Source: Neobacillus drentensis NBRC 102427
GTDB taxonomy: Bacteria; Bacillota; Bacilli; Bacillales; Cytobacillaceae
DNA: 64,000 bases
Direction of reading: 5' to 3'
Assembly (NCBI RefSeq): GCF_001591445.1
Contig: NZ_BCUX01000022.1
Span: 1 to 64,000 of the forward strand
Shown here: positions 55,991 through 64,000 of the stretch, one piece after another
Position numbering within the stretch: the stretch's first letter is position 1
Layout: every line of letters starts with the position of its first letter
Notes under the pieces: generated by a model
What the model saw: only the letters and a program-made list of their open reading frames with translations
Told to the model about the DNA's origin: nothing
The model's database searches: none
Program-made: the position numbers and the translations under genes

Positions 55991-56767
55991 ATGAAACGTT
56001 TAATACCTATGATTCTAGTAATAGCAGCACTATTCTCGATTCTTACAGGATGCTCGTCTAAATCAGAAGGAGCAAAGGACAAAACGCTCGTGATTGGGAT
56101 CGATGATAAGTTTGCTCCGATGGGTTTCCGCGATGAGAATAATAAGATTGTTGGTTTTGATATCGATTACGCAAAGGCAGCAGCGGAAAAGATGGGGAAA
56201 AAGGTTAAATTCCAACCAATCGATTGGAGTACGAAGGAAGCTGAACTTAGCAGCGGCAGGATTGACCTCATTTGGAACGGATACACTATTACAGATGAAC
56301 GTAAACAGAAAGTTCTTTTCACCAAGCCCTATTTAAAAAATGCACAGGTGGTTGTTACATTAGCTGATTCAAAAATTACAAAACTTGATGATTTAACGGG
56401 TAAGGTTGTTGGCCTGCAAACATTATCATCTGCATCAGATGCTTTGAATGCAGCACCTATCAAGAAAAAAATTAAGACTGTTACCGAGTTTTCTGATAAT
56501 GTCCAAGCTCTGACTGATTTAAAAAGCGGCCGTTTGGATGCGGTAGTTATTGATGAAGTGGTTATCGATTATTATATGAAAAAAGAAAAAGAAGCCTTTA
56601 AAATTCTCGATGAATCGCTTGCTCCCGAAGAATACGGAATTGGCGTGAAAAAAGGGAATGATGCATTACTTGAAAAGCTGCAAAAAGCACTCGATGATAT
56701 GAATGAAGATGGCTCCGCTGCAACTATTTCGAAAAAATGGTTTGGCGAAAATAAAGTATTAAACTAA
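55991..56767 (+). CDS. Polar amino acid ABC transporter, substrate-binding lipoprotein
   Basis: A 258-aa family-3 solute-binding protein. N-terminal signal with lipobox LTGC (Cys about 21), so anchored by Lgt-modified lipid. Ligand-binding segments IDDKFAPMGFRDENNKIVGFD (two parts), WNGYTITDERK and the hinge GIGVKKGND fit cystine, glutamine or basic amino acid binders. The exact substrate cannot be read from the sequence. First gene of a three-gene operon. Confidence 0.9.
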   Translation: MKRLIPMILVIAALFSILTGCSSKSEGAKDKTLVIGIDDKFAPMGFRDENNKIVGFDIDYAKAAAEKMGKKVKFQPIDWSTKEAELSSGRIDLIWNGYTITDERKQKVLFTKPYLKNAQVVVTLADSKITKLDDLTGKVVGLQTLSSASDALNAAPIKKKIKTVTEFSDNVQALTDLKSGRLDAVVIDEVVIDYYMKKEKEAFKILDESLAPEEYGIGVKKGNDALLEKLQKALDDMNEDGSAATISKKWFGENKVLN

Positions 56768-56831
56768 TACCGAATATAAGGCAAACAGGATTTCCACGGG
56801 GAACCCTGTTTTGCTTTTGGAGGAACCTTCT

Positions 56832-57491
56832 ATGTCTTTTGACTATCTAATTTCCATACTTAAACCAATGCTCGAAGGGGCACAGATGACCGTACTCTTA
56901 TTTATCATTGCGATTGTGGTTTCGATTCCACTCGGGTTTATTTTAACCCTGTCAGCCGGCAGTCGTTTTAAGCCGCTGTCACTAATCGCCCAAGGCTATA
57001 TTTATGTGATGCGCGGTACACCGCTCTTGCTTCAACTGTTATTTATTTGCTTCGGGCTGCCAATGATTCCGGTAGTAGGAGAATACTTAGTTTTGGACCG
57101 CTTTGTCGCAGCTTGTTTAGGTTTTATTTTGAACTATGCCGCCTATTTTGCGGAAATCTTTCGCGGCGGGCTTCTTGCGATTGATAAAGGTCAATATGAG
57201 GCATCGCAAGTGCTCGGCCTAAATAAATGGCAGACGTTGACAAAGGTGATCCTGCCGCAAATGTTCCGAATCGCTCTTCCATCTGTCGCGAACGAATCGG
57301 TGACACTGGTTAAGGATACTGCCCTGCTATATGCTGTTGCCGTACCGGAATTATTGCATTTTGCGCAGACAGCTGTAAATCGTGATTTTACCATCGTCCC
57401 ATTCTTTGTCGCCGGTATCATTTATTTAATCATGACTCTCCTTTTAACGATGGTCTTTAAGTGGCTTGAAAAACGGTTCAAATTTGAATAG
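56832..57491 (+). CDS. Amino acid ABC transporter permease
   Basis: A 219-aa HisM/GlnP-type permease with five or so membrane helices and the ABC-interaction EAA loop (GQYEASQVLGLNKWQTLTKVILPQ, in two parts, about 140-163). YVMRGTPLLLQLLF is typical of the family. ATG 56832 has GGAGG 8 nt upstream; seven upstream codons precede the SD and are rejected. The gap after the binding-protein gene is 64 nt. Confidence 0.92.
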   Translation: MSFDYLISILKPMLEGAQMTVLLFIIAIVVSIPLGFILTLSAGSRFKPLSLIAQGYIYVMRGTPLLLQLLFICFGLPMIPVVGEYLVLDRFVAACLGFILNYAAYFAEIFRGGLLAIDKGQYEASQVLGLNKWQTLTKVILPQMFRIALPSVANESVTLVKDTALLYAVAVPELLHFAQTAVNRDFTIVPFFVAGIIYLIMTLLLTMVFKWLEKRFKFE

Positions 57492-57506
57492 AAAGGAGTG
57501 GTATCT

Positions 57507-58253
57507 ATGCCTATCATTGAAATAGCTAACTTGAAGAAATCATATGGGAATTTGGATGTCTTAAAACAGATTACCTTTGATGTAAATAAAAATGATGTGG
57601 TTGCCGTGATTGGTCCCTCCGGTTCTGGGAAAAGTACGATGCTTCGCAGTTTGGTATATCTTGAAAAAATTGACGATGGCACGATTTGTGTCGCAGGCAA
57701 TCATCTGGTTAAGGACGGGGCCTATGCTAAACCGCAGGAGATTAAAGAGATCAACGCAAAAATGGGCATGGTCTTTCAGCATTTTAACCTCTTCCCGCAT
57801 CTCACAGTGAAAGAAAATTTAGAACTTGCTCCAAAAATGCTGAAGGAAGAATCACCCGCTCAAATTCAACAAAGAAGCAGTGAACTTCTCAAGAAAATCG
57901 GGCTTACCGACCGAGCAACTGCCTATCCGGCCAAGCTCTCAGGCGGACAAAAACAGCGAGTTGCCATTGCCAGGGCACTGATGTTAAACCCAGAAATTCT
58001 ATTGTTCGATGAGCCCACCTCTGCTTTAGACCCGGAATTAACCGGTGAAGTATTAAATGTTATGAAGGATCTGGCGGAAGAACACATGACAATGATTGTA
58101 GTGACACATGAGATGGGATTCGCCAAGGAAGTAGCCAACCGGGTTATTTTTATGGATAATGGGGAAATTGTTGAATCCGGTTCGCCCGCCGAGCTGTTTA
58201 CAAATCCTAAGAATGAACGAACAAAGACTTTCTTGAAACGTAGTTTAAAATAA
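57507..58253 (+). CDS. Amino acid ABC transporter ATP-binding protein
   Basis: A 248-aa ATPase: Walker [12 protein letters not shown] (about 35), Q-loop [10 protein letters not shown], signature [15 protein letters not shown], Walker [16 protein letters not shown]-loop [12 protein letters not shown] 57507 is preferred to the GTG at 57498, which belongs to the SD AAAGGAGTGG. Energises the preceding permease. Confidence 0.95.
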   Translation: MPIIEIANLKKSYGNLDVLKQITFDVNKNDVVAVIGPSGSGKSTMLRSLVYLEKIDDGTICVAGNHLVKDGAYAKPQEIKEINAKMGMVFQHFNLFPHLTVKENLELAPKMLKEESPAQIQQRSSELLKKIGLTDRATAYPAKLSGGQKQRVAIARALMLNPEILLFDEPTSALDPELTGEVLNVMKDLAEEHMTMIVVTHEMGFAKEVANRVIFMDNGEIVESGSPAELFTNPKNERTKTFLKRSLK

Positions 58254-58266
58254 TATCGAACAAATA

Positions 58267-58293
58267 AAACGGCTGATTCCTCAGCCGTTTTTT
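58267..58293 (+). terminator. Terminator of the ABC operon, probably bidirectional
   Basis: AAACGGCTGA and TCAGCCGTTT pair with a 4-nt loop and are followed by TTT; the A-run on the other side also allows termination of the convergent cyd operon. Confidence 0.88.
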
Positions 58294-58310
58294 ATATGCA
58301 CTTTTCTAGT

Positions 58311-58421
58311 TTATTTTTCCACAGACTCATCTTTCGGAGCAATCCAGAACGCCACGGCTATAGAGGCAAGCATTACAAGAAATGGTGCATAGAAAAGTAA
58401 GAAATCATCCAAAACGTTCAT
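58311..58421 (-). CDS. cydS: Cytochrome bd oxidase small subunit CydS
   Basis: A 36-aa single-helix membrane protein, starting MNVLDDFLLFYAPFLVML and continuing ASIAVAFWIAPKDESVEK. It starts 5 nt after cydB with the SD TAGGGGGG. The pattern FLxxYAP..AFW..KD agrees with the CydS subunit known from the Geobacillus bd oxidase, where it shields a heme pocket. Too short for most gene finders. Last gene of cydABS, just before the shared terminator. Confidence 0.85.
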   Translation of the reverse strand: MNVLDDFLLFYAPFLVMLASIAVAFWIAPKDESVEK

Positions 58422-58426
58422 CCCCC

Positions 58427-59455
58427 CTAAGCATGTTCATCATTCCTATTCCCTTGCACATATTCCTTGTTGAACAGGAACAATTTTAACAGCAGATACA
58501 ATGAAGGGAGGAGCAATCCCAGCCCTGCAATGAAGGCTACAATCAGGGCAAGCGCCATCGATTTATTGGTAAAACTGTCGTAAAGAGTGAGATAGGGATA
58601 TAGTAAATAGGGATAATGGGAGGCCCCATAAGCCAAAAAAGCTAGCGCAAATTGCCCTACCAACAGTCCAAATGCCAGCCCATAGGCACGTCGCGTCCAG
58701 ATCAAATAGACGGTTCCAACAAAAAACAAAACAGACAAGCCGAACAACCACCAGAGGTCGACTAAGCGCTGATAATGTTCTGGATTGTGCGTTCTCATTT
58801 CAAAAATAATCCCCGTAGCGGTGATTATGGCTGGTCCTGCCCAACTAAGTGAATATCTTCGCAGGAGGTTGGTTGCCGCCTCATCGTTTGCATGGTGGGC
58901 ATACCATGTTAAAAATACTGCAGAAATATATAACACCGCTGTCAGACTAAGGACGACAATACTCCATGATAACGGACTGGTAAACAATGCCCAATAATCG
59001 AGTACAGGGGCTGAATTTTCCATTGTCACAAAACCGCCCTCTGAAATTGTCAGGACACTCGATAAGGCTGCTGGAATAAGCAGTCCCGTCAAGCCATACA
59101 AGATAGTGTAGCGTTTATGCTTAAGTCCCCCGTAGGTCGTAAAGGCATAATACGCCCCTCGAATCGCCAGCAAAATAATCGCAATGCTTGCAGGCACCAG
59201 TAAGGTCGTCCCGTAGTAATAGGCCGTTTTTGGAAAAAAACCAACCATGCCGACAAAGAAAAACACTAAAAAGACATTGGTGACTTCCCAAACCGGCGAT
59301 AGATAGCGTTGAATAATTTTTGTTAAAATATGCTGTTTGGCCGTTATGGTACTATATGCATTAAAGAATCCTGCCCCAAAATCAATCGATGCAATGATAA
59401 TATATCCAAACAGAAACAGCCCCAGAGCTGAAATTCCGATGATTTCAAGTGTCAT
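58427..59455 (-). CDS. cydB: Cytochrome bd-type quinol oxidase subunit II
   Basis: A 342-aa membrane subunit with about eight to nine helices. FGYIIIASIDFGAGFFNAY near the N-terminus, then WEVTNVFLVFFFVGMVGFFP, are typical of CydB of the short-Q-loop bacillar type (YthB-like). It stabilises CydA and completes the di-heme site. Overlaps cydA by 4 nt (ATGA). Confidence 0.93.
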   Translation of the reverse strand: MTLEIIGISALGLFLFGYIIIASIDFGAGFFNAYSTITAKQHILTKIIQRYLSPVWEVTNVFLVFFFVGMVGFFPKTAYYYGTTLLVPASIAIILLAIRGAYYAFTTYGGLKHKRYTILYGLTGLLIPAALSSVLTISEGGFVTMENSAPVLDYWALFTSPLSWSIVVLSLTAVLYISAVFLTWYAHHANDEAATNLLRRYSLSWAGPAIITATGIIFEMRTHNPEHYQRLVDLWWLFGLSVLFFVGTVYLIWTRRAYGLAFGLLVGQFALAFLAYGASHYPYLLYPYLTLYDSFTNKSMALALIVAFIAGLGLLLPSLYLLLKLFLFNKEYVQGNRNDEHA

Positions 59456-60798
59456 AGAGCATCACCCGCTTTCTCAGAAGCCCGATCGGCCAATTCCTGT
59501 TCCACAGTGTTCTTCCGGAACATTCGCCAAAGGACAACTACACTGCCAACCCCGAGAACAAGATAAAGTCCCGCAAATAAAACCAACATGAGATCCACTT
59601 GACCGCTTGTCGTCGCTGCATCTTTTGTTCGCAAAATCCCACGCAGGACCCAGGGTTGACGGCCGACCTCGTCCAGCCACCACCCAGCCTCGATCGCAAG
59701 GATAGAAAGAGGACCGCCGAGCACTAGCAGCCAGCGGAACCATTGCGACAAAACGAAACGCCATTGGCGCCAGGTTCCAATTATGTACAGCAAAGACAAG
59801 ACGGTCATCCACATCCCAATCGTCACCATTGTATCGAATAAATAGTGGATATACAGGGGTGGCACTTCATCCTTTGGAAACTGATCAAGTCCAATCACTT
59901 CGGCATTAGGAACTTCATGAGCAAGAATGCTGAGTGCAAACGGAATCTTTAGCGCATATTTGACTTCTCCATTCTCAAGGACACCATAAAGAATAAGCGG
60001 CACACCTTTCCCAGTTTCAAAGTGCCACTCAGCCGCGGCTAATTTTTCTGGTTGATATTCTGCCAAATACTTTCCGGAGAAATCCCCTAATAGGGTGGTT
60101 GAGACAGAAAAGACGAATCCAAGTTTCATCGTTAAGAATAAAGCCTTTTTATGATAGATATGGTTTGAACCTTTAAGTAACCGGAAGGCACCAATAGCCG
60201 CGAGGACAAACGCCGAAGTCATATAAGCGGTGACAACGACATGGGCCACTTTAGTCGGCATCGCCGGATTAAACATCGCCAAGATCGGACTGACATCCAC
60301 GAGTTGACCATTGACCACATCAAAGCCCTGCGGTGCATTCATAAATGCATTAACAATCGTAATAAAGACAGCCGAAAATGAGGCGCCTAATGCAACTGGT
60401 ATCAGCAAGAGCAAATGTTTTTTCTGATTTTCAAATCGATCCCATGTATATATGTATATCCCTAAAAAAATCGCTTCAAAGAAAAAGGCAAAGGTCTCCA
60501 TAAATAATGGCAAGGCAATCACATTACCGGCCAACTGCATAAAATTGGGCCAGAGAAGTGAAAGCTGTAACCCGATCGCGGTCCCGGTCACAACACCGAC
60601 AGCCACGGTAATCACATATCCCCTTGTCCATCTTCGCGCTAGTAAAATATAGTGTTCATCCTGTTTCTTGATCCCGACCCATTGGGCAATCATAATCATC
60701 AGTGGAATTCCGACCCCAATGGTTGCATAAATAATATGAAAGGACAAAGTCAATTCTGTTAAGACACGACTAAAAAATACTGCTTCCTCATTACCCAT
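59452..60798 (-). CDS. cydA: Cytochrome bd-type quinol oxidase subunit I
   Basis: A 448-aa heme subunit. FHIIYATIGVGIPLM carries the N-terminal heme-ligand His, TGTAIGLQLSLLWPNFM and METFAFFFEAIFLGIY follow, and the Q-loop after helix 6 is short (GRQPWVLRG further on). Closest in pattern to the Geobacillus CydA/Bacillus YthA subclass. Reduces oxygen with menaquinol, not proton pumping, high affinity or cyanide-tolerant. ATG 60798. Confidence 0.94.
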   Translation of the reverse strand: MGNEEAVFFSRVLTELTLSFHIIYATIGVGIPLMIMIAQWVGIKKQDEHYILLARRWTRGYVITVAVGVVTGTAIGLQLSLLWPNFMQLAGNVIALPLFMETFAFFFEAIFLGIYIYTWDRFENQKKHLLLLIPVALGASFSAVFITIVNAFMNAPQGFDVVNGQLVDVSPILAMFNPAMPTKVAHVVVTAYMTSAFVLAAIGAFRLLKGSNHIYHKKALFLTMKLGFVFSVSTTLLGDFSGKYLAEYQPEKLAAAEWHFETGKGVPLILYGVLENGEVKYALKIPFALSILAHEVPNAEVIGLDQFPKDEVPPLYIHYLFDTMVTIGMWMTVLSLLYIIGTWRQWRFVLSQWFRWLLVLGGPLSILAIEAGWWLDEVGRQPWVLRGILRTKDAATTSGQVDLMLVLFAGLYLVLGVGSVVVLWRMFRKNTVEQELADRASEKAGDAL

Positions 60799-60814
60799 TT
60801 AATTCCCCCCTTTC

Positions 60815-60910
60815 TTACCCAGAAAAAAGCCGTCCAATGATCGACAAACCCATGATTGATGCAACAATAAAAGCTAGCCAAATGAGCTTCCGCTCTTGTT
60901 TTTTGTAAAT
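60815..60910 (-). CDS. Possible 31-aa membrane peptide upstream of cydA, ATT start
   Basis: Thirty-one codons begin IYKKQERKLIWLAFIVAS and continue IMGLSIIGRLFSG before TAA, 16 nt ahead of cydA. It has a positively charged head, a single hydrophobic helix and a basic end. A perfect SD AGGAGG (60918-60923) lies 7 nt before an ATT codon at 60910; no ATG, GTG or TTG is available at that spacing. Rare ATT starts occur (infC). It could be another accessory oxidase peptide or a leader peptide. Not recognised as a known family. Confidence 0.45.
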   Translation of the reverse strand: MYKKQERKLIWLAFIVASIMGLSIIGRLFSG

Positions 60911-61020
60911 AAAAAATCCTCCTAGTTTAATAATTCAGCCACTCTTAGATACCATTCCCAAAATTATCACGGAATATATTGAACCAGATTGGAAAGTTCC
61001 TGCATTTTTACACAGAAATA

Positions 61021-61050
61021 AGGGGAATGGTGATTAATCAACCATTCCCA
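61021..61050 (-). terminator. Hairpin at the end of the ctaG-like gene
   Basis: On the - strand GGGAATGGT and ACCATTCCC pair around a loop that contains the stop codon, followed by CTTATTTC. Weak U-tract; region 60911-61020 shows only the SD of the small ORF and AT-rich sequence. Confidence 0.55.
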
Positions 61051-61864
61051 CAACAGTCCCACTATTAACTTTTTTTCCAAGACGCACCGTCAGGATTAAT
61101 CCAAATTTATGCATTCCGAGCATAAGGATTCCCGCAAACATTTGGTCAAGCCTAGTATTAAATGGTGCAGGCAGGAGATTGAGGGAATCTATTTGGGAGG
61201 GTGAGATACAAAGGTTTGCAGTTAATTCGGTAAGAAGAGGATTATTCATTCCACCAATCAAGCCAGTTAGGATGAAAAGCAAACAGGCAGGCATTAAGAC
61301 AAGACCGCTCAAAAATAGATACCGTTTATTCTGCCTTGTTGAACCATTATGGTTCAACTCAGGCGCTGCGATTGGCCCCCACATCCGAATAGACAGGAGT
61401 AATAGCACTAATAAATATCCATTATGGACCACCGTGTTTTGCGAAATAGTCGTTAACACTACTGGGAAATGGTACATCAAGAACAGCACTCCAAATGCAT
61501 AAAGTGCAGCAATCGGCGCTAAAAAAAACTTGCTCACTCGAACAAATAGGGTGAGATTCTGAATATGATGGAGAAACGAGTCAGGAATTCCTAATAAAAA
61601 CAGAGGTGGGATAATAAAGTATAAAATGCTCAATTGCAGCATGTGCAAACTAAATGACAGATGACTAATCTTTTCAAATGGACTGCCAAAGGCTAAATAC
61701 ATGATGACTATACTGAGGAAAAATAACAGGGGTTGTTTTTGGTTAAGCTTTATTTCTGTAAAAGAAAGTACTAAGACTACATATAAGAGCGCTATACAAA
61801 TGAGGAAAGCTAATAATGGTACATTCCACAACGATTGACCTTCAAGGAACATAGCATAGAACAT
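61034..61864 (-). CDS. Cytochrome c oxidase assembly factor CtaG-like protein
   Basis: A 276-aa membrane protein with seven or so helices of the caa3_CtaG family (HLSFSLHMLQLSILYFIIPPLF region, LGIPDSFLHH, PVVLTTISQNTVVHNGYLL). CtaG is needed for Cu insertion into caa3 oxidase in Bacillus; here the neighbour is the bd oxidase, so the client is uncertain. ATG 61864 follows AAGGAGG at 5 nt; 50 codons upstream in the same frame lack an SD and start inside the glycosyltransferase fragment. Confidence 0.8.
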   Translation of the reverse strand: MFYAMFLEGQSLWNVPLLAFLICIALLYVVLVLSFTEIKLNQKQPLLFFLSIVIMYLAFGSPFEKISHLSFSLHMLQLSILYFIIPPLFLLGIPDSFLHHIQNLTLFVRVSKFFLAPIAALYAFGVLFLMYHFPVVLTTISQNTVVHNGYLLVLLLLSIRMWGPIAAPELNHNGSTRQNKRYLFLSGLVLMPACLLFILTGLIGGMNNPLLTELTANLCISPSQIDSLNLLPAPFNTRLDQMFAGILMLGMHKFGLILTVRLGKKVNSGTVVGMVD

Positions 61865-62010
61865 GAAATCCTCCTTCCACTCAGGACACCTAGACTTCAG
61901 AAAATTACCCTTGCAACCCATTAAACTAACTTTAAATTTTATGTAAGAATATGTGGAATTATTACAAAAAAAGAGCCCTACTGAAGTTTCGGAGAATGGA
62001 TTAACGTATC

Positions 62011-62385
62011 TCACCCACCCTCCAAAATCCTTTCAATAAAAGCTCGAATCACGTTTATATCTTCTTGTAAATCTGCATCGATGGACACGACACAATCTGA
62101 TTGTTCATTGGCTGTCTTAAGACCCGCAATAAGTGCGTTCTGACGTCCCATATTGGCCGACAGCTTAAGGCCGGTAACAAAAAGATTGTTCTCACTTTCA
62201 GCCTCGATTATCCCCCAAGTTCGATCCTTGCTGCCATCATCTACAAATAGTAGTTTACTCTCCTTTGAGACGTGAGCCTCTTCCATTAGCTCGTCTAACA
62301 CTTTTGACAATTTGAAGATCGTATCCTTCAATACCTCTTCTTCATTGAAGCATGGTACGACTATGGTTAGTACAGGTTTGCTCAT
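62011..62385 (-). pseudogene. Truncated family-2 glycosyltransferase
   Basis: The 124-aa product begins MSKPVLTIVVPCFNEEEVL and has the GT-A nucleotide and metal motifs DDGSKDRT and SIDADLQEDI (DxD), as in DPM/GtrB-type enzymes of about 310 aa. It stops right after the donor-binding half (ERILEGG, then TGA): the acceptor part and membrane helices are missing, and the next 146 bp do not encode them in any frame I could follow. A 3' deletion remnant is likely. The start and SD are intact. Confidence 0.75.
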
Positions 62386-62411
62386 CTGGAATTCCCCCGT
62401 CCGTTTAGTTC

Positions 62412-63014
62412 CTATCTTTTTCTAACTAGATGGGTCTTTTTTAATAAATTACTCTCAATTTTCTCATAGTACTCAATGAACCAGATGATCACCTTGTTTA
62501 TTTCCTTGAATCGATAGAGTATGAAATGGATAGCAAAAGCCACACCTGCACCAATAAGCATCCCTGCGATCACATCTAAAGGATAATGTACCCCTGTCCA
62601 AACACGGGATAGAGCAATGCCTGCAGCCAAAACCAACCACATCCAGCCGTCACGTTTTTTCCAAATCCAAATGGCTGTTGCAATCACAAATGCCGCAGTT
62701 GCATGGTCACTTGGAAACGAGGCATTTTTCACATGAGGGATTAACCAGTTCACATGATGGGCGACAAACGGACGATTCCGGTAAAAAAAGTGACCTATTT
62801 CTCCATTTATACTTAGCGCCACACAAGCGGCCAGAATGGCCTCAACAACCATTTTTCGGTGTTGTGATTTATGGAAAAACCAATAAAAAATGATTCCTGC
62901 AAAAAATAGATACTCTGCTTTTTCTGCTAATAATATCATCAAAGGGTTTAAAAACCGTTCACTTACTGCAAAGTGATTGATGATTTGAAAAATATCATAG
63001 TCTAGGTGTGACAT
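62412..63014 (-). CDS. PAP2 phosphatase, probable undecaprenyl-diphosphatase (BcrC type)
   Basis: A 200-aa membrane phosphatase with five or six helices. PAP2 motifs: R(N)RPF in FYRNRPF, PSDH in NASFPSDHATA, and SRVWTGVHYPLD with catalytic His. BcrC-like enzymes recycle undecaprenyl pyrophosphate for cell-wall synthesis and give bacitracin resistance; the short length and C-terminal tail fit. SD GGAGG 9 nt before ATG 63014. Confidence 0.85.
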   Translation of the reverse strand: MSHLDYDIFQIINHFAVSERFLNPLMILLAEKAEYLFFAGIIFYWFFHKSQHRKMVVEAILAACVALSINGEIGHFFYRNRPFVAHHVNWLIPHVKNASFPSDHATAAFVIATAIWIWKKRDGWMWLVLAAGIALSRVWTGVHYPLDVIAGMLIGAGVAFAIHFILYRFKEINKVIIWFIEYYEKIESNLLKKTHLVRKR

Positions 63015-63050
63015 CTTCGCTAACCTCCAAATTCATGTAGTCCAACAATA

Positions 63051-64000
63051 TTAAATTCTCAAAGGAGATGAATACCTAACCAATCTTGACTGCCTGCTAC
63101 TTGTTTTTTGGTCAAGAATGGATTCAATCAAATCCACGATTTTTTCAGGCTTCTCAAGCTCCATTCCCCTCTGATATGAATCGATCGCATGCTCCCAGTC
63201 ATTCATTTTTTTCTGATCCGTTAATACACTGAGCAACTGACTTTCCAAAGGTGTCGTCTGATTCAGTTCAAATACTAGTTTTTGACTCTTTAAGTAGCGA
63301 AGATTTATTTTTTCCTGTCCTGGAAGGGCGGAATGAACAAAGATTGGCAGTCTTTTCTGTATCGCTTCACTGATTGTGACCCCGCCTGGTTTTGAGATAA
63401 TGGCATCCACTTCTTCATAAAGCTGATTCATTTCTGATCTAGATGAAAGATAAGTTAGTGGTTTGATATGATCTAAACCCCATGAATGGATTTCATCATA
63501 AAGTTTCTTATTGTTACCACACAATATTAGGAAGTCTAAGCTGGTAGACAGCTTTAACTCTTCCGCTAGTTTCAAAATCCCGCCTAGACCACTATTTCCT
63601 CCAGATAATAAGATTTTGAGCCGATTGGTATGTTTTTTTCGAGTGACGGTTTTCGTCATTTCTTGATGAACGGGAATTCCCGTCACAATCAACTGTTGAT
63701 TCGGTAGTTTTCGGCTGAGCTTTGCTTTAACCTCTTGACTTGGTAGTAAATGGAGATCAATTCCCTCTCTTCCCCAAACGCTATTAATAAAGAAATCCGT
63801 GTATACGTTAATAATCGGCAGGTCGCATTTCCCCTTCATTTTTAACTTACTAAGAAGATAAGAAGGGAACCCATGGGTACAAACAAGTAAATCTGGTTGT
63901 TCCTCCGCTATCAATTGCTCCATTTTCTTCAAAAAGAGTGGTTCATACCATTTAAAGGAATGTTTTTTAGTTGGCGGTACGTAGAAAAAGCTCTTATAGG
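63051..64000 (-). CDS. Family-28 lipid glycosyltransferase (UgtP/MGDG synthase-like), partial
   Basis: The frame runs off the window end; about 316 C-terminal residues are visible (YKSFFYVPP...). It shows the GT-B organisation of diacylglycerol glucosyltransferases and MurG relatives: THGFPSYLL in the N-domain, LLSGGNSGLGG linker loop, and the donor-binding segment IISKPGGVTISEAIQKRLPIF (in two parts) with HSALPGQEKIN. Likely makes glycolipid anchors or membrane glycolipids. A TTG inside (63932) is not the start, since homologous sequence continues upstream. Confidence 0.85.
   Translation of the reverse strand, partial: YKSFFYVPPTKKHSFKWYEPLFLKKMEQLIAEEQPDLLVCTHGFPSYLLSKLKMKGKCDLPIINVYTDFFINSVWGREGIDLHLLPSQEVKAKLSRKLPNQQLIVTGIPVHQEMTKTVTRKKHTNRLKILLSGGNSGLGGILKLAEELKLSTSLDFLILCGNNKKLYDEIHSWGLDHIKPLTYLSSRSEMNQLYEEVDAIISKPGGVTISEAIQKRLPIFVHSALPGQEKINLRYLKSQKLVFELNQTTPLESQLLSVLTDQKKMNDWEHAIDSYQRGMELEKPEKIVDLIESILDQKTSSRQSRLVRYSSPLRI

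Noticed and set aside
61864-62014. 50-codon N-terminal extension of the CtaG-like protein
   Set aside because: No SD at its start, not hydrophobic like a signal, and a strong SD precedes ATG 61864.

Overview
The window reads as a chromosomal segment of a low-to-medium GC Gram-positive spore-former of the family Bacillaceae (Bacillus/Neobacillus-like). The evidence is gene order: the blocks ssrA-smpB-rnr-est-secG, eno-gpmI-tpiA-pgk-gap-cggR, clpP, crh-whiA-yvcK-rapZ-yvcI-trxB-yvcD, hisZGDBHAFI, yvoF-ppaX-yvoD-lgt-hprK, yvl genes and uvrBA-csbA all follow the layout known from Bacillus. The Shine-Dalgarno sequences are strong GGAGG types, and TTG/GTG starts are common. Genus-level placement is inference.

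Layout. 0.3-6.8 kb (+ strand): an arginine deiminase operon arcA-arcB-pepV-arcD-arcC that turns arginine into ornithine, ATP, CO2 and ammonia. 7.1-7.7 kb: an orphan encapsulin cargo gene of the IMEF ferritin-like type, broken by an in-frame TAA. 7.8-12.8 kb (- strand): the ribosome-rescue and RNA-decay block. Here the tmRNA gene ssrA is split in its T-loop by a 277-nt ORF-less group I intron. 13-20 kb: the lower glycolysis operon with its repressor CggR and a CggR operator. 20-22 kb: a glutaredoxin-like protein, sigma-54 (rpoN/sigL) and tRNA-Arg(CCG). 22-30 kb: clpP (with a CtsR box) and the crh/whiA/yvcK/rapZ cell-envelope and carbon-regulation cluster. 30-36.6 kb: the histidine operon. 37-43 kb: pyrophosphatase, lipoprotein lipidation, HPr kinase and the yvl envelope-stress genes. 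43.4-48.3 kb: uvrBA with a LexA box.

48.5-64 kb is more accessory: csbA, panF, a heavy-metal islet (ZIP transporter, CzrA-like sensor, CzcD efflux, CadC/CadA), a polar amino acid ABC transporter, a bd-type quinol oxidase with the tiny subunit CydS, a CtaG-like protein, a truncated family-2 glycosyltransferase, a BcrC-like phosphatase and a partial lipid glycosyltransferase. In cadA the first cysteine codon of the N-terminal CxxC metal site is TGA.

The most unusual genome-scale signal is a family of intergenic arrays. At least seven blocks of short degenerate repeats, with four different unit sequences, lie between genes. Six of the seven keep a strict or nearly strict 21-bp period, with conserved 10-14 bp cores and variable remainders; the seventh has only three clear units, spaced 20 and 21 bp. 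They are neither CRISPR nor coding. Together with the tmRNA intron, the TGA in the CadA CxxC site and the broken IMEF gene, these are the items most worth following up.
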